DNA of 64,000 nt from an uncultured Dehalococcoidia bacterium (GTDB lineage Bacteria > Chloroflexota > Dehalococcoidia > Lucifugimonadales > UBA1127): contig OX638292.1 of assembly GCA_951812285.1 (NCBI GenBank), positions 1,590,551-1,654,550 of the forward strand. The letters are read 5' to 3'. This document shows positions 40,201-47,009 of the stretch, one piece after another. The translations under genes and the position numbers were made by a program. How positions within the stretch are numbered: the first letter of the stretch is position 1; the number at the start of each line of letters is the position of its first letter. The notes beneath the pieces were generated by a model that was given only the letters and a program-made list of their open reading frames with translations, searched no databases and was not told where the DNA came from.

Positions 40201-42453
40201 CGGCTGACGTACACGCTGACGGGGACGGACGCGGCCGCGTTCACCATCGTGGTGACGACGGGGCAGATCCGGGTCGCGCCGGGGACGACGCTGGACTTCG
40301 AGACGAAGTCGTCGTACAGCGTGACCGTCGAGGTGCACGACGGGCTGGACGGCACGGGGATGACGTCGATTTCGATCGACGACACGCAGAGCGTGACGAT
40401 CACGGTGGAGAACCTGGAGGAGCCGGGGACGGTGACGCTGACCTCGGACACGGGGCGGATACAGGCGCGGGTGCCGGTGACGGCGGCGCTGGAAGACGAC
40501 GACGGGCCGACCAACATCATGTGGCAGTGGGCGCGCTCGCCCAACGGCAGCACGAACTGGTCCTACATTGGCGGGCCGACGACGAGCGACACCTTCACGC
40601 CGGATGACAGCAACGAGGGAGGGTTCATCCGCGCCACGGCGTCGTACAACGACGGCGAGGACTCGGGCAAGTCGGCGGTAAGCGTGCCGTCGCGGGTGGC
40701 CGAGGCTCCGCCGGTGAACTCGGCGCCGGTGTTCCCGTCGACGGAGGACGGCCGTCGCGAGGTGGCGGAGGACGCGGGCGGGAACACGGCGGTGGGCGCG
40801 CCGGTCGAGGCGACCGACTTCAACAACGACTCACTGACGTACTCGCTGAGCGGGACGGACGCGGCGTCGTTCACGATCGACAGCAGCACGGGGCAGATCC
40901 GCGTCGCGACGGATGCGGACCTGGACTTCGAAACCAAGCGGACGCTGCGCGTCACGGTGGAGGTCACCGACGGCCGGGACGACAAGGGCGACGACGACAT
41001 GGACGCGATCGACGACCGGCAGAACGTGACGATCACGCTGACGGACGTGAACGAGGCGCCGGTGGTCACGGGCGATGAGACGCCCAGCGTCGTGGAGAAC
41101 CTGAACCGGGCGGTGGCGACGTACACGGCTGCGGACCCGGAGCGGGACACGCTGACGTGGACGGTGAACGACGACGACAACTTCTGGATCTCGCAGCGGG
41201 GGCAGCTGTACTTCCGCACGCCGCCGAGCTTCGAGGTCAGCCCAAGCTACTCCGTGACGGTGATGGCGGAGGACGAGGGGGGGCTTTCGCACTCGCTGCC
41301 TGTGACCGTCGCGGTGACGGACGTGGAGGAGGACGGCGTCGTGACCGTCACGCCGCTGCGCGGGTGGGAAGGTACGCGATTCGAGGCCGAGTTGGATGAC
41401 GACGACGGCAATATAAGCAACAGGGACTGGCAATGGCAGCGGTCGTCGAACCGCTCAAGCTGGCAGAACATCGCGACCGCGACGTCGAGCAGCTACACCG
41501 CGACGGGGGACGACGTCGAAAAATACCTGCGGGCGACCGTGACGTACACCGACGATCGGGGCAGCAACAAGGATGCGGAGGCTGCGCCGACGGGCCAAAT
41601 TGAAGACATGGCGGACAGACCCTCAACCAACACAGCCCCTGTGTTCACGGAAACGTCTCCGGTTGCGCGCTCCATCGGCCAGGGGACGGCGGCGGGCCGG
41701 AGCATCGGCGCGCCTGTGCGGGCGACGGATGCGGACACGGACGACGTGCTCACGTACTCGCTGGACGGGGCGGACGCCGGCCTCTTTGACATCGACCCGG
41801 CGACTGGCCAGTTGCGCACATGGGAAGTCCTCGACTACAACCCAGATGGAGACAATGAGTACGAAGTGACGGTGAACGTCCACGACGGCTACAACCCCTC
41901 CTACGTTCCCTCGACCGACGTGGACGCCATGATAGACGTGACCATCACGGTGACGCAGGTGGCGCAGCGCTCGTCCAGCGGCGGCGGCGGTGGAGGCGGC
42001 GGCTTCGGGCCGGCTCCCACGGCGCCGAGCTTCGTCGACGGGTTCCGGACGTCGCGGGAGCTGGCGGTGAACGCGCTGGTGGGCGACGCCGTCGGCGAGC
42101 CGGTGGCGGCGACGCACCCCAATGACGACGACGTGACGTATTCGCTGAGCGGGGCGAACGCCACCCTCTTCACGGTCGATGAGCAGACGGGCCAGATTCG
42201 GCTGGGTCAGGCGGTTACGCTGGCGCTGGGGCAGACGTACACCGTCAACGTGACGGCCACGGACAGCACGGGAACGGGCGCGATCATCATCGTGGACATC
42301 TCGGTGACGGAGGCCGGGTTCCATCGCTACGACGCGAACAACAACGGCAGCTTCGAGAAGGAAGAGGTCATCAAGGCTGTTGCCGACTACTTCGCGGGGC
42401 TCATCAGCAAGCAGGATGTGCTGGAGATTGTCATCGCCTACTTTGGGCAATAG
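34282..42453 (+). CDS. Giant secreted cadherin/Ig-like adhesin with C-terminal tag
   Basis: This protein has 2723 residues from ATG 34282, just after GGGGGG. A long N-region precedes the hydrophobic signal (VLLSLAAVVVAAGLLLVPGEARAQ). Next is a SwmB-like domain (about 60-165: NATVDGTSLIIFYSDLLDP and GTAVTSGEAVTVTY). About seventeen cadherin-like repeats follow, each with a D-x-D-x-D type turn and YxLxGxDAxxFxI, interspersed with six Ig-like units that start EPGTV or similar and contain WQWxRS. It ends with Gly-rich linker, cadherin-like domain and EF-hand tail (ANNNGSFEKEEVIKAVADYF). Calcium-stabilised cadherin repeats point to cell-cell or surface adhesion. The anchor-like gene follows 39 bp downstream, suggesting an operon. 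Confidence 0.87.
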   Translation: MMELNEGSCSSPNAPRLQPRGVVSPARAHPPGFLRVLLSLAAVVVAAGLLLVPGEARAQTNPAAPGIDNATVDGTSLIIFYSDLLDPNSTPATSQYTVTVGGTTEQTPSSVVVRAAEVELTLGTAVTSGEAVTVTYRGGTTNVQSLSHMTHVGALTNQEVKNFTDSTNHLPTFSSNAVTLTVDENTATGGNVGSPVPATDPDSGDTLTYELPGHITYFDVTAATGQITVDTATLDFEGGTTSYEFALFVRDSEGPDGGGDSIHDDSIKVTVNVNDVNEPPAFVDGLTAPTWMEGTSTGQLLADYEVTDPEDDSLTWTLTGADASHFTINASTGALMFQDEPDFEDPLDDGMDNVYNMTVNVRDSKINTATNNGNSDSAVDLSFDFTVTVTNVNEDPDITSTGAGFATISVPENTSDSTVLATYTASDPDADDTADTLVWTLSGPDADQLEMFGSTLYFRDPPNFEVPTDNGGNNVYNVIVNVRDDADANVDDTLNVAVTVTNVDEPGMVTLPGTITAGMAATAMLSDIDGAVSNVAWQWSRSPAPSGAFNNISGATSASYTPVAADVGMHLKVTAMYMDPQGSGKSAISPASSAVLRGNQDPSFSNMSAMRSVDENSASGVNVGAAVSTTDSDGDALQYTLTGTDASSFTIDSNGQIKTTGVTYNYESKSSYSVTVNVRDNKDDAGNTNSMIDDTIAVTININNVDEPGTVTISGLEVGGETLTASVTDIDGTITGLSWRWQRQGSGSNFNNISGATSNTYAPVAADVGKRLKVKAMYTDPQGSGKSAEAETGAIGSSNSDPAFPSSETGARSVAENTGANMNIGTPVAATDSDMDTLHYTLGGTDASDFDIDASTGRLKTKSALDHEADASYTVTVSVSDNKDAAGDANSNAVDDTVTVTITVTDVNEAPVISSPPATRSIPENSTAVYTFASTDVDASDTRSWSVENADDGGLFTISGSTGALSFTSAPDFETPSQSGSTDNRYVVTVKITDAGGLSDTHELTVTVTNINEAPDITTDSGTYLAFNVDENTTTDTVIKTYMATDVDAGSVLTWLLEGNDAGDFNITKNAQGHGDLTFANVPNYEMPADADTLNDYDLTVKVRDNHSGNLTDTVSVAVTVEDVNETPVVSGTAEPSFMEIEYDATLPVLTIGTYTATDDEGDTMSWAVTGTDAAHFSITSTGVLSFSIRPDFENPADLDDSNMMGASNNAYDIVVEATDDNAQGGKGGTQTGTYAVTVTVTNVDETPEIPAGVDNESFEEIQFDAVSADLDLMTYTPRDEETSDLTNLSWSLGGTDAADFEITEDSTNGHGTLSFRERPNYEEPTDRVNTTDGHVAGDRMYEVIVMISDGPNTRKYPLTVTVTNVNETPIFTVESTAFHRDEIEYDSGITAQYLSTIPATDENQFLWYEFDVRDEEGDDIIFTLTGADAEDFVLTEDTAFMPTADADERAIARWAIVPNYEVPLGSSSEGPNAYVFTVNASDGFTTREHSFFIQIINVNEQPSFTGTPETAITLDEHDATLDANFQEPPYIFPTIASYTAHDEEGGVTWSLTGTDAGDFEIDSVGAVTFKETPSFEDPRDSGGNNVYEFNVVVTDVKSGSTMRSAMEAVTVTVQDIEETGVIQVDNVTPAVGEMITFALTDPDGDIDTDQQDISWTLRAQESGVWQPITLGPSASTMLVYTVDEDDAGKPLRAEVTYYDRRNADRNFVNRKSLTSAETQEVLEDPAPNVDPRFREGSSQSIEEGPAGRFLPDRITATDRDGDSLTYAIEPSPASAFFEINPSTGQIEIVEPLDFETAGPGGILVFTVTVHDGKGLDSNDMVIPDTSVDATTSASVVVIDVEEEGVVTFSHQEPEAGTQVTATLTDGDGGVTGQMWEWWRSANGSDWSPIPNTNSSTYTPTVADEDFYLQARVTYTDSRGPGKPAEGITGPVPSENRRPLFPSTEDGRRTIDENSRSGANIGAPVAAEDPERDRLTYTLTGTDAAAFTIVVTTGQIRVAPGTTLDFETKSSYSVTVEVHDGLDGTGMTSISIDDTQSVTITVENLEEPGTVTLTSDTGRIQARVPVTAALEDDDGPTNIMWQWARSPNGSTNWSYIGGPTTSDTFTPDDSNEGGFIRATASYNDGEDSGKSAVSVPSRVAEAPPVNSAPVFPSTEDGRREVAEDAGGNTAVGAPVEATDFNNDSLTYSLSGTDAASFTIDSSTGQIRVATDADLDFETKRTLRVTVEVTDGRDDKGDDDMDAIDDRQNVTITLTDVNEAPVVTGDETPSVVENLNRAVATYTAADPERDTLTWTVNDDDNFWISQRGQLYFRTPPSFEVSPSYSVTVMAEDEGGLSHSLPVTVAVTDVEEDGVVTVTPLRGWEGTRFEAELDDDDGNISNRDWQWQRSSNRSSWQNIATATSSSYTATGDDVEKYLRATVTYTDDRGSNKDAEAAPTGQIEDMADRPSTNTAPVFTETSPVARSIGQGTAAGRSIGAPVRATDADTDDVLTYSLDGADAGLFDIDPATGQLRTWEVLDYNPDGDNEYEVTVNVHDGYNPSYVPSTDVDAMIDVTITVTQVAQRSSSGGGGGGGGFGPAPTAPSFVDGFRTSRELAVNALVGDAVGEPVAATHPNDDDVTYSLSGANATLFTVDEQTGQIRLGQAVTLALGQTYTVNVTATDSTGTGAIIIVDISVTEAGFHRYDANNNGSFEKEEVIKAVADYFAGLISKQDVLEIVIAYFGQ
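41978..42450 (+). other. C-terminal surface tag, copy 2
   Basis: Gly run, FGPAPTAPSFVDGFRTSR, cadherin-like domain, RYDANNNGSFEKEEVI and DYFAGLISKQDVLEIVIAYF. The most diverged copy: the IVVIEV strand reads IVDISV and the last helix ends IAYFGQ. The EF-hand loop keeps D, N, N, G and E. Confidence 0.85.
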
Positions 42454-42492
42454 CGCAGGGGGCGCCATGGCACGAATCGACAGGAGGGCAGA

Positions 42493-43320
42493 GTGATCCG
42501 GACCTCGCTGGGAGCGGCCGCGGCGCTGGCCATTGCCGCAGTATTGGGCGCCGCGGCGCTGCTGGGGCAGTCCGGACTCGTGGATGCGCAGTCGCACAGC
42601 GCGACGCGGTCGTTCGCCGTGAGCTGGTCCGCGCCCCGCGCCGAATTTCAGGTCTCGATCAACACCAGCAACCTTGGAGGGTTTGGGCAGGTGGTCGAGA
42701 CACTCCCGGCGGGCTTCACGTACGTCCGCTCAAGCCTCGACAGCTTCCAGGTTGAAGTCGCCGGGCAGGAGGTTGCGTTCAACCTGCTAGGCAATGCCAA
42801 TTTCACCTACGTGGTGACGGTCCCGGCCACAGAGGGGAATTACACCTTCTCGGGCGTCGTCAAGAATGCTGACCTCCAGGAGCGGACAATCGCGGGCCAC
42901 ACCCGGCTGCGGGTCGGGCCGCCGCCGACGCCGGAGCCGACGGCGACGCACACGCCCGTGCCCGCGGACACGCCGACACCGGAGCCGACGGCCACGCCGA
43001 CGCCGGAACCGACGGCCACACCCGAGCCTGAACCCACGCCTACGCCGACGCCGGAACCGACCGCCACGCCCACCCCGGAGCCGACGGCCACGCCGACGCC
43101 GGCGCCTACGGCCACGCCGGCACAGGCGGAAGTCATCGTCGTAACCCCGACGCCGACGCCCTCGCCAGCGCCGACCCCCACCCCGGCGCCTCCGCAGCCG
43201 ACGGCAACGGAGGCGGGTGAGTCCGGCGGAGGGGTGCCGCCACTGCTCTGGCTCATCGCCGTGCTCATCGGCCTCGGCCTCATCCTGGGCATCGCGTCCT
43301 ACATCCGCACGAGGAGCTAG
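42493..43320 (+). CDS. Surface stalk protein: secreted beta domain, Thr/Pro-rich stalk, C-terminal membrane anchor
   Basis: This is a 275-residue protein; GTG 42493 follows AGGAGGG. A signal peptide (about 1-35) is followed by one beta-sandwich-like domain (about 38-140) with [38 protein letters not shown] and [12 protein letters not shown] stalk of repeated TPEPTA units spans about 142-245, then a hydrophobic segment [19 protein letters not shown] (about 250-270) and a short basic tail RTRS. This is a classic outside-facing receptor layout: the stalk lifts the domain off the membrane. It sits between two genes whose products carry the shared C-terminal tag, so it is a candidate docking receptor. 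I recall similar beta domains in archaeal and Chloroflexota surface proteins, without known ligands. Confidence 0.75.
   Translation: MIRTSLGAAAALAIAAVLGAAALLGQSGLVDAQSHSATRSFAVSWSAPRAEFQVSINTSNLGGFGQVVETLPAGFTYVRSSLDSFQVEVAGQEVAFNLLGNANFTYVVTVPATEGNYTFSGVVKNADLQERTIAGHTRLRVGPPPTPEPTATHTPVPADTPTPEPTATPTPEPTATPEPEPTPTPTPEPTATPTPEPTATPTPAPTATPAQAEVIVVTPTPTPSPAPTPTPAPPQPTATEAGESGGGVPPLLWLIAVLIGLGLILGIASYIRTRS
42925..43205 (+). repeat. Short tandem repeats encoding the Thr/Pro stalk
   Basis: Imperfect repeats of a CCGACGCCGGAACCGACGGC-type unit encode TPEPTATP-like octads with drifting spacing. Such arrays commonly change length by slippage or recombination, which would alter stalk height. Confidence 0.7.
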
Positions 43321-43373
43321 GTATTGCTCCACGGGGAACCGCGTCTCGTAGATACCGCTGAAACCGTGTACTT

Positions 43374-46325
43374 GTGCTGATACAGAAGTTGTGTTGTATG
43401 CGCTTGGGCAGGTCGCTTGCAACATACCTAGTATCGGTTGCAGCGCTGAGCCTCGCGGGCGCCCTGGCCTTTCTCATGTCCCTCCCGGCGAGCGCACAGA
43501 GCCCACCCACGTGTCCGGACCCCACCCCAACCGCGGTGGACGTTGACACCATTCCCATCGTGGTCACGTCAACCACTGACGACTACTTCGTGCTGTACGC
43601 CAGCTTCGACGTCGACGGCACGGAGGTGGAGTTTCCCGTCGCCGTAGTCCGCGGAGAGGCGGGTACGACCACGCTGGAGGAGAACGTCGAGGCCTTGCCG
43701 AAGGAGCGCTACCGCGTCGAGAAGTACGAGGTCGCCGACCCCGCCGACGTCGACGGCGACTGCATCGACGACATCACCGAGCTCGACAACCTTGGCAGCA
43801 TGAACCCGGTCAATCCTGCCGTGACTATCGAGTCCGAACACGGCGCTCTCGCCATTCCCGACCTCGAGACCTTCAAGGCACTATCAGTCGAGTCGCAAAA
43901 CTCTGAGACCAAGGTATACATCAAGTTCGTGATATTCGACTTCGGCACAGCACGGCAGCGCCTGTATTTCATGAACACCAACATATACCGGGAGCACGGT
44001 ACTTTTGAACAGTACCTTGATGAAGAATACTCGGTAGAGGGGCGAAGTCCTGAGCTCAACGGCACGCTTGTGTACGATCCGGAACTCGCTCAACGCGACA
44101 ACGCTGAAGGCGTTAATTTCTTCTTCCAGGTGCGCTGTTGCGCGCCGAATCACTTTCAGAACGCGTCGCGGACCCACGCTCTGCTCGCCGCGAGCCTCCC
44201 CATGCTGGAGTTGCCCATGGGCCTGCGTCTTCAGAGCTTCTTGCTTCCTGACTTGCAGCAGGAACTGCCCCTGTACTGGGAATCCCGGATACCCCTCGTG
44301 TTCGATGAGGAGCTCTTCCCGGGAGCCTTGTCCGTGTCGCTGAACGCGGCGGTTGGGTACGGGCTGCTGCGGGTTGTGGAGCCGGACGAGCGTCCCCACC
44401 CCCGCGACGTGGTTGTCTACGAAGCGCTGCCCAACAATCTCCCGCGCGTGGCCGGCATCATCAGCACCGCCACGCAGACGCCGCTGTCGCACGTCAATCT
44501 GCGCGCGGTCCAGGACGCCGTCCCGAACGCGTACATACGAGACGGCCTCGACAACCCACTCATCGCCAACCTTCTGAACAGGTATGTCCGCTACGAGGTC
44601 ACCGAGACTTCGTGGAAGCTGCGCGCCGCCACCCTCGCCGAGGTCGAGGCACACTACGAGTCGTCCCGCCCTTCCAGCACGCAGACGCCGGAGCGCGATC
44701 TCTCGGTCACCGGGATCACGCCGTTGAGCGATATCGGTTTTGAGGACTGGGACGCGTTCGGCGTCAAGGCGGCCAACGTGGCAGAGTTGGCGAAACTGGG
44801 GTTGCCTGACGGTACCGTCCCCGACGGCTTCGCCATCCCCTTCTACTTCTACGACGAGTTCACGAATGAGGCTGTCCTGGAAGAGGAGACCGTCTTCGGA
44901 AAGATGAGCGCCCCGGACGAGGAGAAGATCACGCTGCCGGCCGGGACGACGCTCTCCGAGGCCATCACGGCGATGCTGGCCCATCCGAAATTTCAGTCGG
45001 ACCTGGACATCCAGGAAGAGATGCTCGATGACCTGCGGGACGCCATTGAGGACGCGGAGACGCCGCAGTGGATCATCGACGCGATTGTCGCCATGAACGC
45101 GGAATTCGACAGCATGTTCCCGGGCGGGCAGAACCGGCGCTACCGCTCCAGCACCAACAACGAGGACCTGCCGGGGTTCAACGGAGCGGGACTGTATGAC
45201 TCCAAGTCACAGAAGCCCAGCGAGGACGAAGAGGACCTCGCCAAGTCACTCAAGGAGGTCTACGCCAGCCTCTGGAACTTCCGCGCCTTCACGGAGCGCG
45301 AATTCCACCGCATCGACCACATGGCGGCCGCGATGGGCATCCTGGTCCATCCGAGCTACCAGGACGAGTTGGTGAACGGCGTTGCCGTCAGCTTCGATCC
45401 CCTCCGCGGTCACGACGCCTACTACGTCAACAGCCAGGTCGGCGAGGACCTGGTCACCAACCCCGAGGCCTTCTCGATCCCCGAGGAAATCCTGATCTAC
45501 CAGGACACAGGCTACGTCAAGGTTCTCGCCACGACGAACCTGGCCCAACCGGGGGAGCTGCTATTGAGCAACTCTCAGACCCGCCAACTAAGACGACACC
45601 TGACGACGGTCCATCACCACTTCGAAGGGCTGTACAACCCCCGAGCCGGTCAACCCTTCGCCATGGAGATCGAGTTCAAGATCACCAGCGAGAACAGCCT
45701 CGCCATCAAGCAGGCCCGCCCGTGGGTCTTTGGCGATGCGGCATCGCCCCCGCCGCCACCCCCTCCGCCCCCACCTCCGCCACCTGCACCGTCTCCTACG
45801 CCTTTAGCGTCACCTACGCCTGTAACCCCGCCACCACCCACGCCCACGACGGGAGGCAGCGGCGGAGGGGGTGGTTTCGGCCCAGCCCCTGTCGCGCCGA
45901 AGTTCACCGATGGCTTCCGCACCACGCGAGCCGTCGCGGAGAACGCGCGGCCGCGCGCTGCCGTCGGTGACCCGGTGCTGGCCACCCATCCCGATGGACT
46001 GGCGATCTCCTACTCCCTGAGCGGCACGGACGCGTCACTCTTCGACGTCGACGAGGAGACTGGACAGATCAGCGTTCGGGAGGGGGCGGAGCTCACGCTG
46101 GGGGCCACCTACACCGTAAACCTCACGGCCACAGACAGCTCCGGCTTCGGGGCCATCATCATCGTAGTGATCGAGGTGACGGAAGCCACCTTCAGCCCCT
46201 ACGACCACAACGGCAACCACAGGATCGATCGCGATGAGGTCATCAAGGCGGTGTCGGACTACTTCAAGGGGCTCATCACCAAGCAAACGGTGATAGATCT
46301 CATCAAGCTGTACTTCGCCACGTAG
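43374..46325 (+). CDS. Secreted PEP-utiliser/pyruvate-phosphate-dikinase-like protein with C-terminal tag
   Basis: This protein has 983 residues from GTG 43374; ATG 43398 gives the signal peptide MRLGRSLATYLVSVAALSLA and is equally possible, as no clear ribosome-binding site exists. Near residues 120-140, ADVDGDCIDDITELD is a calcium-loop-like segment. A PEP-utiliser mobile-domain-like block follows, VAGIISTATQTPLSHVNLRA, with the His near 373. Then comes a PPDK N-terminal ATP-grasp-like region: FGVKAANVAELAKLGLPDG (about 458-476), RYRSSTNNEDLPGFNGAGLYDS (about 583-604), and SLWNFRAFTEREFHRI. The order is reversed relative to PPDK, and the TIM barrel is absent. A Pro-rich linker leads to Gly-rich linker, cadherin-like domain and EF-hand tail. 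An ATP-dependent enzyme outside the cell would be odd, so a binding or structural role is likely. Confidence 0.8.
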   Translation: MLIQKLCCMRLGRSLATYLVSVAALSLAGALAFLMSLPASAQSPPTCPDPTPTAVDVDTIPIVVTSTTDDYFVLYASFDVDGTEVEFPVAVVRGEAGTTTLEENVEALPKERYRVEKYEVADPADVDGDCIDDITELDNLGSMNPVNPAVTIESEHGALAIPDLETFKALSVESQNSETKVYIKFVIFDFGTARQRLYFMNTNIYREHGTFEQYLDEEYSVEGRSPELNGTLVYDPELAQRDNAEGVNFFFQVRCCAPNHFQNASRTHALLAASLPMLELPMGLRLQSFLLPDLQQELPLYWESRIPLVFDEELFPGALSVSLNAAVGYGLLRVVEPDERPHPRDVVVYEALPNNLPRVAGIISTATQTPLSHVNLRAVQDAVPNAYIRDGLDNPLIANLLNRYVRYEVTETSWKLRAATLAEVEAHYESSRPSSTQTPERDLSVTGITPLSDIGFEDWDAFGVKAANVAELAKLGLPDGTVPDGFAIPFYFYDEFTNEAVLEEETVFGKMSAPDEEKITLPAGTTLSEAITAMLAHPKFQSDLDIQEEMLDDLRDAIEDAETPQWIIDAIVAMNAEFDSMFPGGQNRRYRSSTNNEDLPGFNGAGLYDSKSQKPSEDEEDLAKSLKEVYASLWNFRAFTEREFHRIDHMAAAMGILVHPSYQDELVNGVAVSFDPLRGHDAYYVNSQVGEDLVTNPEAFSIPEEILIYQDTGYVKVLATTNLAQPGELLLSNSQTRQLRRHLTTVHHHFEGLYNPRAGQPFAMEIEFKITSENSLAIKQARPWVFGDAASPPPPPPPPPPPPPAPSPTPLASPTPVTPPPPTPTTGGSGGGGGFGPAPVAPKFTDGFRTTRAVAENARPRAAVGDPVLATHPDGLAISYSLSGTDASLFDVDEETGQISVREGAELTLGATYTVNLTATDSSGFGAIIIVVIEVTEATFSPYDHNGNHRIDRDEVIKAVSDYFKGLITKQTVIDLIKLYFAT
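45856..46322 (+). other. C-terminal surface tag, copy 3
   Basis: Gly-rich linker, FGPAPVAPKFTDGFRTTR, cadherin-like domain with YSLSGTDASLFDVD, PYDHNGNHRIDRDEVIKAV and DYFKGLITKQTVIDLIKLYF. It is closest to copy 1. Confidence 0.85.
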
Positions 46326-47009
46326 CCGCAGAGCCTGTCCTTCTCTTACACTGGGGCAATTCCCCCAACCGTCCTGCCTGCTCGGGCGAGGCCGTTGTCC
46401 GCGACACGCTCTCCGCCGGTACCCTTCCATTGGCTCAGGCAAGCGTATCTCTTCAATGTATCCCCACCGAGGTTCTGCTGCCATGGCGGCCACTTACACC
46501 TGCCTGCCTTGCACTCGATACTTGGGATTCGAGCAGAGGGCAACCGTCGCAGAAGGAGTCCACCATGCTTACAGACCTGGTCTCTGTCACAACGTCGGAC
46601 GACATTGAAGTCCATGCTCTCGTTGATGTGCACGCTGGCTTCGCTCAGCCGGGATAGCCGTTCCCGCAGAGCCTGGTTTCCTGCAGCAACTCGTCTTTTC
46701 GATTCACAAACCAACCTCGGTTGGGACTTGCCGCGACCGAAGCTCCCTTTGCCTAACACTAGACCAGATGTATTACGAGAAAGTGGGGCCATCCAATTAT
46801 CCCACACAAGCGTCACAATAAATGCCTGTATAGACTCAATGGCTTAACACAAATCTTACACAAGAATGGTACAATTGAATTACAGATGCCCCGCTCGCCG
46901 GGCGGCGTCCGCCTGACACGCGGGGGACAAGCCGAGTCGCGGCACACACCACGGGACGCCGCGACAGCTCCTAACCGGGCCTCCTGCCGATCTGTGGTCA
47001 TCGCGTGGA
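46326..47009. other. Intergenic region with a decayed kinase fragment
   Basis: Contains the minus-strand GAF-kinase remnant at 46550-46672 and an A/T-rich patch near 46795-46880, which is the likely promoter zone for the kinase gene (a TACAAT at 46870-46875, no good -35). Nothing else is supported. Confidence 0.4.
46550..46672 (-). pseudogene. Remnant of a GAF sensor-kinase N-terminus
   Basis: On the minus strand ALRERLSRLSEASVHINESM then DFNVV matches the coiled-coil/GAF junction of the intact downstream kinase (LRRRLSELSDASRLVSESLELDVVL). After NVV the matching frame shifts by one (DVVTETRSV against NVIDNARSL). No further GAF sequence is preserved, so this is a fragment of a decayed paralog. 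Confidence 0.5.

Noticed and set aside
43140-43205. Thr/Pro repeat DNA considered as a separate regulatory repeat
   Set aside because: It is in frame and encodes the stalk of the anchor protein; the repetition follows from the protein sequence.
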